Made by a program: the position numbers and the translations under genes. The notes below the pieces were generated by a model. That model did no database searches and was not told the DNA's origin. It saw nothing but the letters and a program-made list of their open reading frames with translations. From assembly GCA_010094025.1 (NCBI GenBank), contig ML991791.1:248001-312000 (forward strand): 64,000 bases of DNA. Direction: 5' to 3'. Numbering within the stretch: position 1 is the stretch's first letter; every line of letters starts with the position of its first letter. The DNA is from Viridothelium virens (lineage: Eukaryota; Ascomycota; Dothideomycetes; Trypetheliales; Trypetheliaceae). Below are positions 1 to 10,529 of this stretch, one piece after another.

Positions 1-565
1 CCCTCGGGGGGTGCCAAAATCTGGCTATCTAGAAGATAAGGCACGGATCCCTCGTCCTGATAACAATGCCAGTAGTCACAGATCAAGAGATTAGAGAGAC
101 GCAACTGAATTCGTTCTCATCACCCCATTCATAATCCTCATGACTACCTAGGTAGGTAGATATCTAAGGTATCGGATCGCGTCAATGACACGTCGCTATC
201 TCTCTCCTCCACTTTTCTAGCTTTGACCCCGCTAGCATTAGAGTAACTCATGACCCCACCAATGCATTTCCTCCACGCCCTATCGAACACTCTTTTGGAT
301 ACAGCTTGTACACAAGTCCAACCGAACACGCCCTATCGATACTCTTCTTTTCCCACTTCATAACTGTACAAGATTCCAGTCCGCTTCATCTGACATAGGT
401 CCTGATCGAATTGCATATATCCTTCTCCTCAATCCCATTCCCAAACTATCAACATTTCATTTCTAGAAGCCTTCACTCGCATACTCTCGTCCCCCGATCC
501 TCGACCACTACGAATCGCGCCCACCTCGCACTCTACGACACGACCCTCCCCACCCCTCCTCCAAA
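1..565. other. Upstream region of the FAD oxidase gene
   Basis: No gene is supported here. A short palindromic cluster of TAGGTA/TACCTA words lies at about 146-172. From about 411 the + strand becomes pyrimidine-rich up to the oxidase start codon, which fits a fungal promoter and leader. Confidence 0.5.
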
Positions 566-1939
566 ATGCCTCCTCCCAACCCCCCTTCCGACCCCCCAAT
601 CCCCTCCTCAATCCTCATCCTCGGCGCCGGCGTCTTCGGCCTCTCGACCGCCCTCTCCCTCTCGCACCACCCCTCCTTCCGCAGCACGCGCCTCACACTC
701 GTCGACCGCTTCGCGACCCCTCACGCCGCCACATCCAGCGTCGACTCCTCGCGCCTCGTCCGCGCCGACTACGCCGATCCAGCCTACGCCGCACTCGGCG
801 CCGCGGCGAACGCGTTCTGGAAGGGGTCGGAGTGGGGCGCGGACGGGCGGTATCGGCAGTCGGGGCTGTGTTTGCTGGCGGAGAAGGGAGGGGGGCGCGG
901 AGAGGGGTATGTGAGGGGGAGCTTGGAGAATGTGACGAGGGGGAAGAGGGAGAGGGAGAGGGAGAGGGAGGGAGAGGGGGTGAGGGTATTGGATGGGAGG
1001 GAGGAGGTAAGGAGGTTTTATGAGGGGTCGTTGGGGGGGGATGTCGGGGAATGGGGGTATGTGAATTGGGAGAGTGGGTGGGTAGATGCGGAAAAGGTGA
1101 TGAGGTGGGCTAGGAAGCGGGTGGAGGATGAGGGGAGGGTGGAATGTTTGACGGGGGAGGTGACGGAGTTGTTGTATACGGGGGATGGAGCAAGGATGTT
1201 GGGTGCGAAGCTGGCGTCGGGGGAGGAGGTGCGGGCTGAACTGACGGTGGTGGCGATGGGGGCGTGGAGTGGAAGAGTCGTAGATTTGAGGGGAAGAGCA
1301 AGCGCGACGGGGCAGATACTGGCGTATGTGGACTTGAACGAAGAACAACAGCGGAAATTTGCGAACGTGCCGGTCCCGTTGAATCTGACACGAGGGATGT
1401 TTGTCGTACCGTCGAGTCAAGGCCATCTGAAGATCGCAAGACATGGGTTCGGCTATGCGAACCCGGTACGAATACCACATCCAGATCCGAGGAAGAGAAG
1501 GCAGGCTGATGGGATTACCGTAAGCTTGCCGAGAACGACGATAGAGGATCCGGGTTTCTGGGCGCCAAGAGAAGCTGAGCAAGCATGTAGAGAGACGTTG
1601 AGACGCATGGTACCCGAATTGGCGGAAAGACCATTTTCGAAAACGAGGTTGTGCTGGTATTGTGACACACCGAAAGGCGACTACCTGATCACATACCATC
1701 CAGATTTTGAAGGGTTGTTCTTGGCTACCGGCGGCTCTGGACATGGATTCAAAATGTTACCAGTGCTGGGCGACAAGATAGTCGACTGTGTACTGAGACA
1801 GCCACCAGAGGAATTCAAGCACAAGTGGTGCTGGTCAGACTCGCAACCAGAAGATTTCCTGTGGACAGATGATGCGAGTCGAGGAGGTCCCCAAGGGATG
1901 ATACTTGATGCAGAAATGAAGAAAGGTAGTAAGCTGTGA
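566..1939 (+). CDS. Peroxisomal FAD-dependent amine oxidase (saccharopine/pipecolate/fructosyl-amine oxidase type)
   Basis: Single exon, 457 residues. A Rossmann FAD motif GAGVFGLSTA lies at residues 20-29, after a short proline-rich start. The DAO-fold family signature continues with SSVDSSRLVRADYADPAY and, near the end, LCWYCDTPKGDYLI and GGSGHGFKMLP. The cysteine in the former sits where monomeric sarcosine oxidase-type enzymes attach FAD covalently. The protein ends in SKL, a classic PTS1 peroxisome signal, as expected for fungal members that oxidise saccharopine, pipecolate or fructosyl amino acids to aldehyde plus hydrogen peroxide. The exact substrate cannot be read from sequence. An Arg/Glu repeat is encoded by a GA-rich tract at 945-985. 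Codons change abruptly from C-ending to G-ending near 800. The ATG follows a CCAAA context and no better upstream start is in frame. Confidence 0.9.
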   Translation: MPPPNPPSDPPIPSSILILGAGVFGLSTALSLSHHPSFRSTRLTLVDRFATPHAATSSVDSSRLVRADYADPAYAALGAAANAFWKGSEWGADGRYRQSGLCLLAEKGGGRGEGYVRGSLENVTRGKREREREREGEGVRVLDGREEVRRFYEGSLGGDVGEWGYVNWESGWVDAEKVMRWARKRVEDEGRVECLTGEVTELLYTGDGARMLGAKLASGEEVRAELTVVAMGAWSGRVVDLRGRASATGQILAYVDLNEEQQRKFANVPVPLNLTRGMFVVPSSQGHLKIARHGFGYANPVRIPHPDPRKRRQADGITVSLPRTTIEDPGFWAPREAEQACRETLRRMVPELAERPFSKTRLCWYCDTPKGDYLITYHPDFEGLFLATGGSGHGFKMLPVLGDKIVDCVLRQPPEEFKHKWCWSDSQPEDFLWTDDASRGGPQGMILDAEMKKGSKL

Positions 1940-2285
1940 GATCATGGCTGGTGTCTGTTGTTCTCTGTTTCATAGAAGCTATACATGAAGCGACGCAAGT
2001 CTTGAAAAGTTGTATTTTTTGCTGCCTCAGAGGTTCAAGAAGCGGGTCAGGAAAAACAAAAGAAAGATGTTTCAGCATGGCCATCAGCGCAGTGTGAACA
2101 TGCATACCTATGTACAGATGGAAAGCAATGCAAAGTCGCTCGAGCAATGCAATGTAATATGAATCGTTGTAGTTTGAGCCTGCGCCGGACTTCTTCGCCA
2201 AAAGCTAAATGCCACCTCCCAGGGTTATTGTATGAGCCGCCATGAACGCCGTTGAACCTCAGCTCAGTCCCATTTTTCTATACCT
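1940..2285. other. Intergenic, between two convergent genes
   Basis: The oxidase (+) and the secreted-protein gene (-) end toward each other here. It probably holds both 3-prime untranslated regions. No clear element is seen. Confidence 0.5.
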
Positions 2286-2813
2286 TTATGACGATGATCC
2301 TGTTCCCGAAGTTGCAACCCAACCCCACTCATCTTCTAGCTTTGGCCTCCAATTCCGGTGTCCGATGGTATACTTCATATCAAAGACGCTGTCTTGTAGT
2401 GTTGGCTGTTCTCCTTTCCCACATTCTTTTTGCCGTTCGATCAAGTCACCAACGAATTGGTTGACCTCGGTTACAAAGCTGCATCTGTCGTGATCCTCGC
2501 CATTCAACAGCATGACACAGGTCGTCTGAGTCCATCGGTCGCACATTCGTGTCTCCCCCCGGCCCGGAGTGCAAACCTTCCCGCCAAAGTTTTCCATCTC
2601 CACTAGCGCGCTTCGTACATCATCAAGATGTGCAGCAGAGATTTTGCCGTGGTAACCGCAGGAGAGTGATCGATGATCGAGAGAGGAGTGCATTGGTCGT
2701 TGTTTGGGGTAGTGAGTCGCGGCGATTGCGTCGCCAAACTTAAGCGGCTTAGAGAGGACGATGATAGGGTTAAGGATGAGGGCGGAGAGTAGGAGAAGCG
2801 ATGCGGGAAGCAT
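2286..2813 (-). CDS. Small secreted six-cysteine protein, unknown function
   Basis: Single exon, 175 residues from the ATG at 2813. That start gives a textbook signal peptide: MLPASLLLLSALILNPIIVL followed by SKP. The reading frame is open for 100 more codons upstream, but that extension is not secretory and would bury the signal sequence, so the internal ATG is preferred. The mature part holds six cysteines (in SCGYHGK, VCTPGRG, MCDRWTQTTCVM, DRCSFV and KECGKG), enough for three disulfides. I recognise no catalytic motif or named family. The size, secretion signal and even cysteine count resemble fungal effector-like or cell-surface proteins, but this is only an inference. Confidence 0.7.
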   Translation of the reverse strand: MLPASLLLLSALILNPIIVLSKPLKFGDAIAATHYPKQRPMHSSLDHRSLSCGYHGKISAAHLDDVRSALVEMENFGGKVCTPGRGETRMCDRWTQTTCVMLLNGEDHDRCSFVTEVNQFVGDLIERQKECGKGEQPTLQDSVFDMKYTIGHRNWRPKLEDEWGWVATSGTGSSS

Positions 2814-4197
2814 TTTCAAACCGCAGAGTTGTAGAGGTTGCTTGACGGTTCCAGGTCGGATTTGAGTGTTCAGTAGGTGAAAAGATTTCGGTGCTGGCAC
2901 GGCTGGATGAAAATCATATAGTTGTTGTTTTGCTGTCCGTGCCTTCGGAGGATTCGCGTACTCTAGCGACTGTTGAACGGGTTCCGGGAGCCCCCTAATG
3001 GCGAGTTGGTCGTGTAGATTAACATAAAGGAGAGACGGACCTCCAGTAGAAGACGTGACTTGGTAGATGACGATAACAAAGAGAGAAAGCGAACGAGCGG
3101 GGGCCGATGGCACAGTGTTTGGGATCTATTTCTTATCCTCAGGGGCCCAGAGCGAGTGAGGCCAGGGTTCAGGTTGCTGGCTGATGTCGGACGGCGGAGA
3201 CGAAGGATCGACAGCGCCTTTCATCTAATTGGGGCCACACCACATTCAACCAAGCGATCACTGGCAGCTCGATGCTGGTTTCGAGTCGACCTCTCGACCG
3301 GGAAAAGAGAGTTTGAGGACCAATAGCACCCGGCTGCGAGCTTACATGTGCTGTGTGCAATCCGGTCCACCAGTGTGCCAGTCGCCCTTCGCCCCACGCA
3401 CCGGAGCACAACCAATCGCACAACTACCACAGCACGCACAGATACGCAACCTTCTCGCCCCCCGCACCAGTCCTTTAACCCCAGCGGCCAAGTAATTTAT
3501 GGGATCATCTTCACCGGTTTCGCCTTGAGTGCTATCTTCACTCCACCCCAAATAGCCGCATTACATACGAATGAGGAGTTTCGCGCGAGAGCTGACCGTG
3601 CCACCAATTGTTGGTCTGACTCGCTGTCAGCATGTACGAGCAATGTGAGCGTGACAGTCGATCCTCTTTATCGGAGGCGTCGGGAGGCACATGAAAGTCA
3701 CTCCATCACACCATGAATACATCAACGGCGTGAAAGAACGTACGGAGTATGCATACCACTGTAGCATGCCGCTCGGGAATCTCCCCACACATAACCGTTG
3801 CGCCCTATCACGACGCGCAAGGGCTTGACAGTTCTCGTGGAGGAAGCAGGGTTCTTCCAACGCCGAATATTGCCGCTCTTGGCCCTCAAGATCAACTGTA
3901 AGCGTTTGATAAAGCTAGATGAATTCCATCGGACTTCTTCAGTCCATTACGTTCATTGACTACTGGCGGTCAAAACGGTACGAGCCCGTGGCGAGATAGT
4001 ATTACATCAAGACATCCAGATGGGGCCGAGACGCATAAGGTATGCATCGTGCGAACCTAATAGATGATGGTTGTACTTGTACTCCTTACTTTGTAACTGG
4101 TTGTGCTAAGAGACGCTCAGTATGTGAGCATGTAGAACGTCAGATTGCCTTTAAATTGGCTACAGTAGAAAAGATCTCCATCTCTGATGCGTTGCCT
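2814..4197. other. Intergenic region, no gene recognised
   Basis: Several short open frames overlap on both strands with no family resemblance or good splice structure. One copy of the word GTACGGAGTA, also present at 20101 and 33906, lies at 3740-3749. Confidence 0.45.
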
Positions 4198-4586
4198 TTA
4201 CAGTAACAGAACGACTCGCAACAAAGATGTAGGTACCTTAGCCATCGTCATGATGCAGGAAAGGCGATTCGCCTTCTGGAATTTTGCCTGATTGGAGCGA
4301 CTTGTTGCGGGACGAGCCATGACCGAAAGCTTGGCGTTCATGCACTTTTTGGCAGGCGCCGCAGGTACCCCTGCCTCCTTTGGTTCCGTATCCGCGACAA
4401 TCTCTGTCAGGACATTCTTCTTCCAACTACCTCTGCATTCGCTTTTGCACTCTATCTAGCTTTACGGATCTAGCTGTTCCGTCTTGGCCCAACTTACCAT
4501 AAGCTAGACGCGTCACAAAATAGGAGAGCGCTTTTCCTTGGTATGCCCAATCGAAGTGGTAATGAAATCTTGTCAATCTTGGCCAT
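4198..4586 (-). CDS. Possible two-exon small gene, unrecognised
   Basis: Exons 4586-4498 and 4426-4198 join through a GTAAGT...GGTAG intron of 71 bp to give a 105-residue frame starting MAKIDKISLPLRLG and ending TSLLRVVLLL. The joined frame shows a purine-any-pyrimidine codon bias across most of exon 2, which supports coding, and the phases fit. A competing frame of exon 2 is also open and would encode a cysteine-containing segment (CPDRDCRGYGTKGGRG), so the frame is not certain. No family is recognised. It could equally be a relic or a chance structure. Confidence 0.3.
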
Positions 4587-6959
4587 CTGCACAGTCTCAC
4601 TCGACGAGCTAGAGACTACTTTAAGCTCTCAGACACTATTTGTGTAGTGTATGGCAAAGACTTTGGCTTGGATGGATATAGGTTTGGGCTTGAACGCGGT
4701 ACCCCCACTACTCTCGCTTGCAGAGCATTAGGATCACCGCGGATGATTCCTGATAGCTCCGCTAATAGCGGGATTCTCTTAGTTTGCGAATTCCGACGCT
4801 TGGTCTGAATATCAGACTTCTTGCTGAATTGATCTATAGCCTGCCCTTTTCCAATCGAAACTCAGCAGAGTATCTAAACCCTTCCGGAAGACCCTAAATA
4901 GAGTGCAGAATCTAGTGGGAAGACGCAGAGACTTTGAACACGTTAATAAAAAGATTTGTTGTCTACGCTGAAGACGACAATTCACCGAAAGCTTGCAACG
5001 GATGACTTCTGGATCGACATCTATGAGCGAAACCAAAGAGTGTCTGCAACAACCGTAGAGAGTATTCAATACAGCCTCAAAGCATCAAGAGATTACCAAA
5101 AGATCAGATATTGGAGACATCAGATTCAAAGCTTCCGCTACTCCGGAAACGTCTCGTACACACCCTTCTGCACCATGTATCCCACTTCGACCAATGGCGC
5201 ATTCTTCTTGTACGGATCGTAAGTCGGACATCGGCATCGGCACTCAAGTTCAAGGGGGCCCTCATACCATGCAGAGAAGGCGAACCCTTGAGCTGAGGAT
5301 GCTTTTACGGCTGGTAAGATGAAGTAGAAATTTCTGGGGAATGGGGAGAACGGGAAAGAGCGCAAGAGGTGCATGGGGTGCATTGGTTAGTAATGGATAC
5401 ACATGTACCTGTTCCGATGTGGGAGTAGTAGCGAGTTGCTTCGACGGAGCGGGTGCAGAATCGGCGCGAAGTGGCGGCTGCGGTGAGAAATTCGGAAATT
5501 CCTATGGAGAAGCCCGAAATCCTGTGGCATGTGCACAGGCGGATCGTCGGATGGTGGGTTGGTTGCTGATAGAACGGGTTGAGTTACCGGGTGGATCATT
5601 CTGGGAAGTGTTGACACGAGTTTTAGCGTTGAAGTGGATTATGATCTTTTGATCGATAGTACCAATGGCGTAAAGAGTATAGTTAGGTGCCTAAGTTAGT
5701 CTCACATTGCGTAATTTCACAGGATCCTGGACGGGGATATATAGCTCAGGTACTCCAGCTTCTCTCCCTATAATTCCATCACGTATCCAATGTCTTCGCT
5801 CTCATTCTCAACCTCCGCCGCCACATATGCGACTCAAAGTGACCGAGATTTCAGTTTGCAGGTCTGCGGATATCTCCGTCGCCGCAAGGCACGCATAGAG
5901 TATGGTCGCCGAACTCAGGGAAGTGATCGCCGACGTGCTGGATGCTCACCGACAAAGGGGTTTAATAGCATTCAAAGTCGTTTGAAGAGATATATGCCGA
6001 CGAGAAGACCAATAAACAAAGGTAGGAACAATAAGAAGATGATTTGAGCAATCATCAACGTCGTGCTGGAGATACGCATCCAGATTCCCCAGCTATTTAT
6101 CATCCAACGGAGTTTTCTGTAATCGGACCCCCAAAATATAACATCAGATCTTGTCTGTTTTTTTTTCCCTCGTATCGTAACAAACCTACTAGGTAGGCAG
6201 CTTGATGCTCGCATTACTCACTCGCCAAACTGCATCCCAGTCAAGCCAAACTCTTCCTCCTCATTTGACATTCCCGGTTTCTACAATGGTAACGTTCTCG
6301 TCGGCCTTCTCGTCGGCCTTCTCGTCAGGATTGATCTGACTTCCGCAGGCGCGTGCTCCGGAATTGTCCTCTTCTAAATCGGCCCCGGTATCTCGTCAAG
6401 ATAGGCCACCTTTACTAGCTGCATCCTTGAAGGCTTCATCTGAGTGCAGAACATACGATTTATCCAAGATGGTTGCACGCAGTCCTGGCTCAGGTTGGAT
6501 GACTTGAAGATCCAGAGGACATGTGCGCTTGGTGACGAGGTGATGTCGCTCGCGTACCAAACGTTGTGTGTTACGACTGCGAGATTTGTAACAATGTTCG
6601 GGCCGGACAGCAGGAGCTCTTTTTATCGGAGTGAGTCAGCTGGATCCTTGCTTTGCAAGAGCGACGGTAATCGGGATACCTACTGCGCGTGGAGAGATAC
6701 GTGATCTCTTCTGCAAGACTGTGGGTGGTCAGGATGGAAGTGGATTCATAGGTGAAAAAGCTGACTTTCTTAGCCCGTTGATTCTCGTGGTCGGTATCGT
6801 GACAGCGGGCTGACATGTGGTCTAGCCACAACCACTTCTTGCACCGATCTCGGCGAATGCATCTTGATCTCGGGAGCTCGACGCGTAGGTGGCTGTCCAT
6901 TAGAGCAGGGATAATCTAAGTGTCCTTGTCTACCGTTCCCAGTGTTGTGCCTATCATCT
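4587..6959. other. Gene-poor stretch with weak coding hints
   Basis: On the minus strand, 5383-5138 contains a protein-like segment (KASSAQGFAFSAWYEGPL and then a cysteine-bearing stretch ending VYETFPE). It may be the last exon of a gene whose earlier exons lie near 5620-5420, but no join is convincing. A three-unit 12-bp tandem repeat (TTCTCGTCGGCC) lies at 6295-6328. A minus-strand frame at 6214-5972 ends in a strongly hydrophobic helix. None is firm enough to call a gene. Confidence 0.35.
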
Positions 6960-8899
6960 CTAAGTTTGATGGAGGTATTGGCCTGGCTCTATTGTTGTAG
7001 TAAACGGCCCAGACGAATGATGCGAGTTCACATCTACTGCGTTCGAAAGGCTGGGAATATTGGAGAACGGTACATACTCCGACGAGTCAGGCCCCAAGGT
7101 ATCAACCTCTTCGATCAAATTTTGAAGGATCTGATTGCCAGTCATTGAATTCCAATAATGGATACTCAGTGCTCTCTTTGAAGTTAGCATTTCCTGGGCC
7201 ACGCTTTGGACCTGGCCCAACGCCATCTTTGCTATAGGCCAGAGTTCCCCTAATGATTTGAGTACGCCAATTTCGAGACGAATCTCTTCTTTTATCGAGG
7301 TATCTTCACCATCGGGAACCATAAATGACCAAAGTGAAAGGTGAACCATCGAGGCCATCACCATACAGCACGCAAGAAAGGGCGAATGGCTTTGAGTGGA
7401 AGATGGAAGTCTCGCCAGATGTGTACAATGATTCGCCGCTTGTTGTGCTTTTGCGGTGTGATATTCCGGAATCCGGGTTGTTCGTACAGGCTTCAAGTCA
7501 GGAACGCAAGTCTTGATGTTCTGAACAGCCTCAAAACATAATTCAGACCAAGGTCTGTGCAGTAAGATTGTTGCTCTGGTATCAAAGTTAGTATTCTCGA
7601 CTTACGGCATCGCATGTCCGTAAATCAATGGAAAAAGCTTACGTGTTGATAGTCATATAAGCTCTGAATAAAAGCCTGTCGATATGGCGATGGCGGTCAA
7701 GGATTTCTTTTTTACTCGTAGGCAGGTGAAGCCTCCAATTCATCAGGGAGTTATCGGCCATATCGAACGCAGCATGATTGGAATAGCCATCGGCCTTAGT
7801 TCGGCTTGTTTGGTTCACCGCTAAGACTCTTCCCAGACACCGAATAGAATCGATAAGATATGTATAAGAGGAGAATGCCATGTCGGTACCCAAAAAAGCA
7901 GAATCATCGTACTCAGTAATGGCGCGCGGCGTGGGGATATCCTGATTACTTTGTCAGATCGAAACAATTCTATGTTGCTTTTGCTGCTCGAGTAAGACTA
8001 CTCACCTCCGAAAAGTATGAGACGTCTTCACATGGCAAATAAACATCGCTCGATACGCCCCAGGTGCGGAATAATCTGGATGGGTTCATACTAGCAGCTA
8101 ACCCGTCTATTATGTAGAGTTCCCACCAGGTCCGTCTCCAGCTTTCCACCGCCATAGGACTATTTCCAGCGTTGTGCTGAGCGAAGCTCAGTTGATGCAT
8201 ACCAAGTTCCAGAGCCAAGGTAATGGCAGATTCCAGATAACGTGCGCTGCGCTCCACTTCAGCACTGAGATGTAGGCCCATGGCAAATAAAAGCAATGAT
8301 TGAACCATGAAGCCATCTCGAGGAAGACCTTGCTGGGCTAGACAGCTACTCAAAGCATCGCTGTACTCGTTACTGGATGCTGCGGAGATGTAATGACTTC
8401 CAATATATTGGATAGCGAGTTCCAGATGGGGCAGGTGCCTCCTCTCCAGCATTTGCATTAGAGGAACTCTGGGTAGAAGGAATGGATGGTTAGGATAGAA
8501 GATGCTGTAAAAAGCTGTGAATGGCTCCAAATTACCCAGATTGTCCACACCATTAAAGTAGTTGGAAGTATTCTCCTGATCAGTAAAGGCTGATACTTTT
8601 GTGCACTGATCTCTGTCGTACTCATTTTCCATTGGTGGTATACTGGGAGAATCCGAAGCAGAGGGTTGAGAATGCACTCGAAGCATGTCAAGCGATTCTT
8701 GGTGTGATCTTCTGTCGTTGGGAGTGTCTTTCGTATCCGGTCTACGTTTCCGCGGACCTTTGTAGCCACGACGCGACGCGACATAGGAGCATGAATCCCC
8801 TTCTGATTGGCACCGCATACACGGTTCGCCTCCGCTGCACTTGAGATGTTTGCATCGACATGGTAAGCAAGCTTTGGCGAGAGTCGTCATTTTCAGCAT
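6960..8899 (-). CDS. Zn(II)2Cys6 fungal-specific transcription factor
   Basis: Three exons: 8899-8006, 7941-7643 and 7575-6960, giving 602 residues. The introns (64 and 67 bp) have GTGAGT and GTAAGC donors, and the second carries a TACTAAC branch site. Residues 11-37 form the binuclear zinc cluster CX2CX6CX5CX2CX6C, followed by a basic linker (RRGYKGPRKRRP). A fungal-specific TF middle-homology domain follows, with ESWRRTWWELYIIDG and, across the second intron, ATILLHRPWSELCF. Such proteins bind CGG-type sites in the nucleus and often regulate a nearby pathway, but no adjacent cluster suggests a target here. A second ATG at 8890 is possible. The product is full length for the family and has no obvious damage. 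Confidence 0.93.
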
Positions 8900-10529
8900 T
8901 CACGGATTGGACATTATCAAAGTAGAGGGAAGAGAAGTGAGTGTAAATGCTCGTTCGATGAGGTTCTTAATCAAGCCAAGAAAGAGGCCTGTAAATTTCA
9001 CATCTTCGTGAGGAATGCATCAATACGAAAGCTTGCGATGGCTTTTAAAATCAAGCCTTATGACCAAACAAGAAGATACCTATGAGATACGAAGTTACCT
9101 TACTAATGCTAGCGGCCAGACCCGCAAGGGTAACAGGGTTGGTCTGTGCGTTTTGCCTTCACTGCAACTGCATCCAAATTTTCTCTCATTTCACTTCTAG
9201 CACTTGAGTACTCCCCTCAGAATTGCTCGACTTTGTCGGTTTGGTTTTGCGGGATGCGAGCTGTCGCTGTTAGAGATCAACTATATTCGCAAAATTCTAC
9301 CAGGCTTTCTACTCCTCTTGTGACAGAGATCTCGACGTACCCGTGAACATGATGAATCTGCACTACGTCGGCAGGGGTATAAGCTATCGACCGCAATTAC
9401 TCGGTCGTTTCTTTAGAGATTCGCCGCTAGAGAATTTAGCTACATGAATTTCCATGAGACCAAGTCGAGGACAGAAGACCAATTCACACTGGTCCCCAGA
9501 TAAGCTCTTTGTAGGTCCCAGAGTTCCGCTTTTGAGCGTCTGGCCAACAAGGCTTATCGCCAGAACTCAAATATCTGCAGACCTTGAGGAAAGAAGACGC
9601 CCGCTGTGAGCCGTAAAGAGCGGGATGAATATTGATATATTTCTTGAAGTAGACGAAGACGTGTATCAGACCCAAATCAGAATCGGCCTTACGAGTACCC
9701 TAGATCTTCACGAAGGATTTGTTTTCTTAACACCATCCTACAAATTACCTCACGGTCTCATTAATACACTCGGTCTAATGAATTGGAAGCTGATTTGCTG
9801 ATTAATGAGCGAGTATCATAAGTGAAGAGAAAAACGAGTCAAATGCTTTCTTAACCATCACAATAAGCTGTCCCATGGTCGATTCTGTCGAACTTCGTAC
9901 CCTTAATTCTAAGCTCAACTTCCCTTTAAACACAAGATCGCATATGCCGCAGCAACTACGATATGGGGAAAGTTTCAGAGGACTGCCCTACATTCTGCCC
10001 TAGGCCCTCACCAAGGCTGATCTCTCAGAGAGGTTCAGCGATACTTTTGCTAGTCTTTCGCTCAAGTGAATGCTCGCTCGTGCACTTTTCAGACTCCACT
10101 CAGATACTCGGGCTTTCTTACTCACTTTCACCTTTTCTATCTTGCATTCTACTCAAGACTTTTGGAGCCTTTGCCGTCTTAGCGCTTATCTCACATTTCC
10201 CTAGGCCTTTGAGGTCCACACAAAAGCACATCCGAAGCTATACGCACGCCCCTCGAAAGAATTGAGAGGAGATTAGCAAAAGAGCTGTTCGTCTGTTCTC
10301 TACTCAACCTCTCCGAAAAGACGACCAGTGCCATCCTACGGGTCGAAAATAAGATCTCGCTTGTGAAAGACATACGCATCTCAAGTGACGAGGTTTGTAG
10401 GAAATCCTCTCACTTCAAACTCCACCCTTCGCGGAAAGTCGGACTCGTTTTATTGACATGCCCTTGATCAGCAATTCAGCATTCAGACGCAGACTCATTT
10501 ACAATCAATGAGTTTAATCATTATTGACC
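8900..10529. other. Intergenic region between divergent genes
   Basis: It contains the promoters of the Zn2Cys6 factor (-) and the PWWP-like gene (+). Short open frames such as the one at 9963-10265 show no domain, signal or splice logic. Nothing else is recognised. Confidence 0.45.

Noticed and set aside
608-1744. A 378-codon open frame antisense to the FAD oxidase
   Set aside because: It is the complement of a GC-rich real gene; its composition (Pro/His/Arg-rich) and lack of motifs mark it as a shadow.
2814-3113. N-terminal extension of the six-cysteine protein from the ATG at 3113
   Set aside because: It would place the clear signal peptide at residue 101; the ATG at 2813 is the sensible start.
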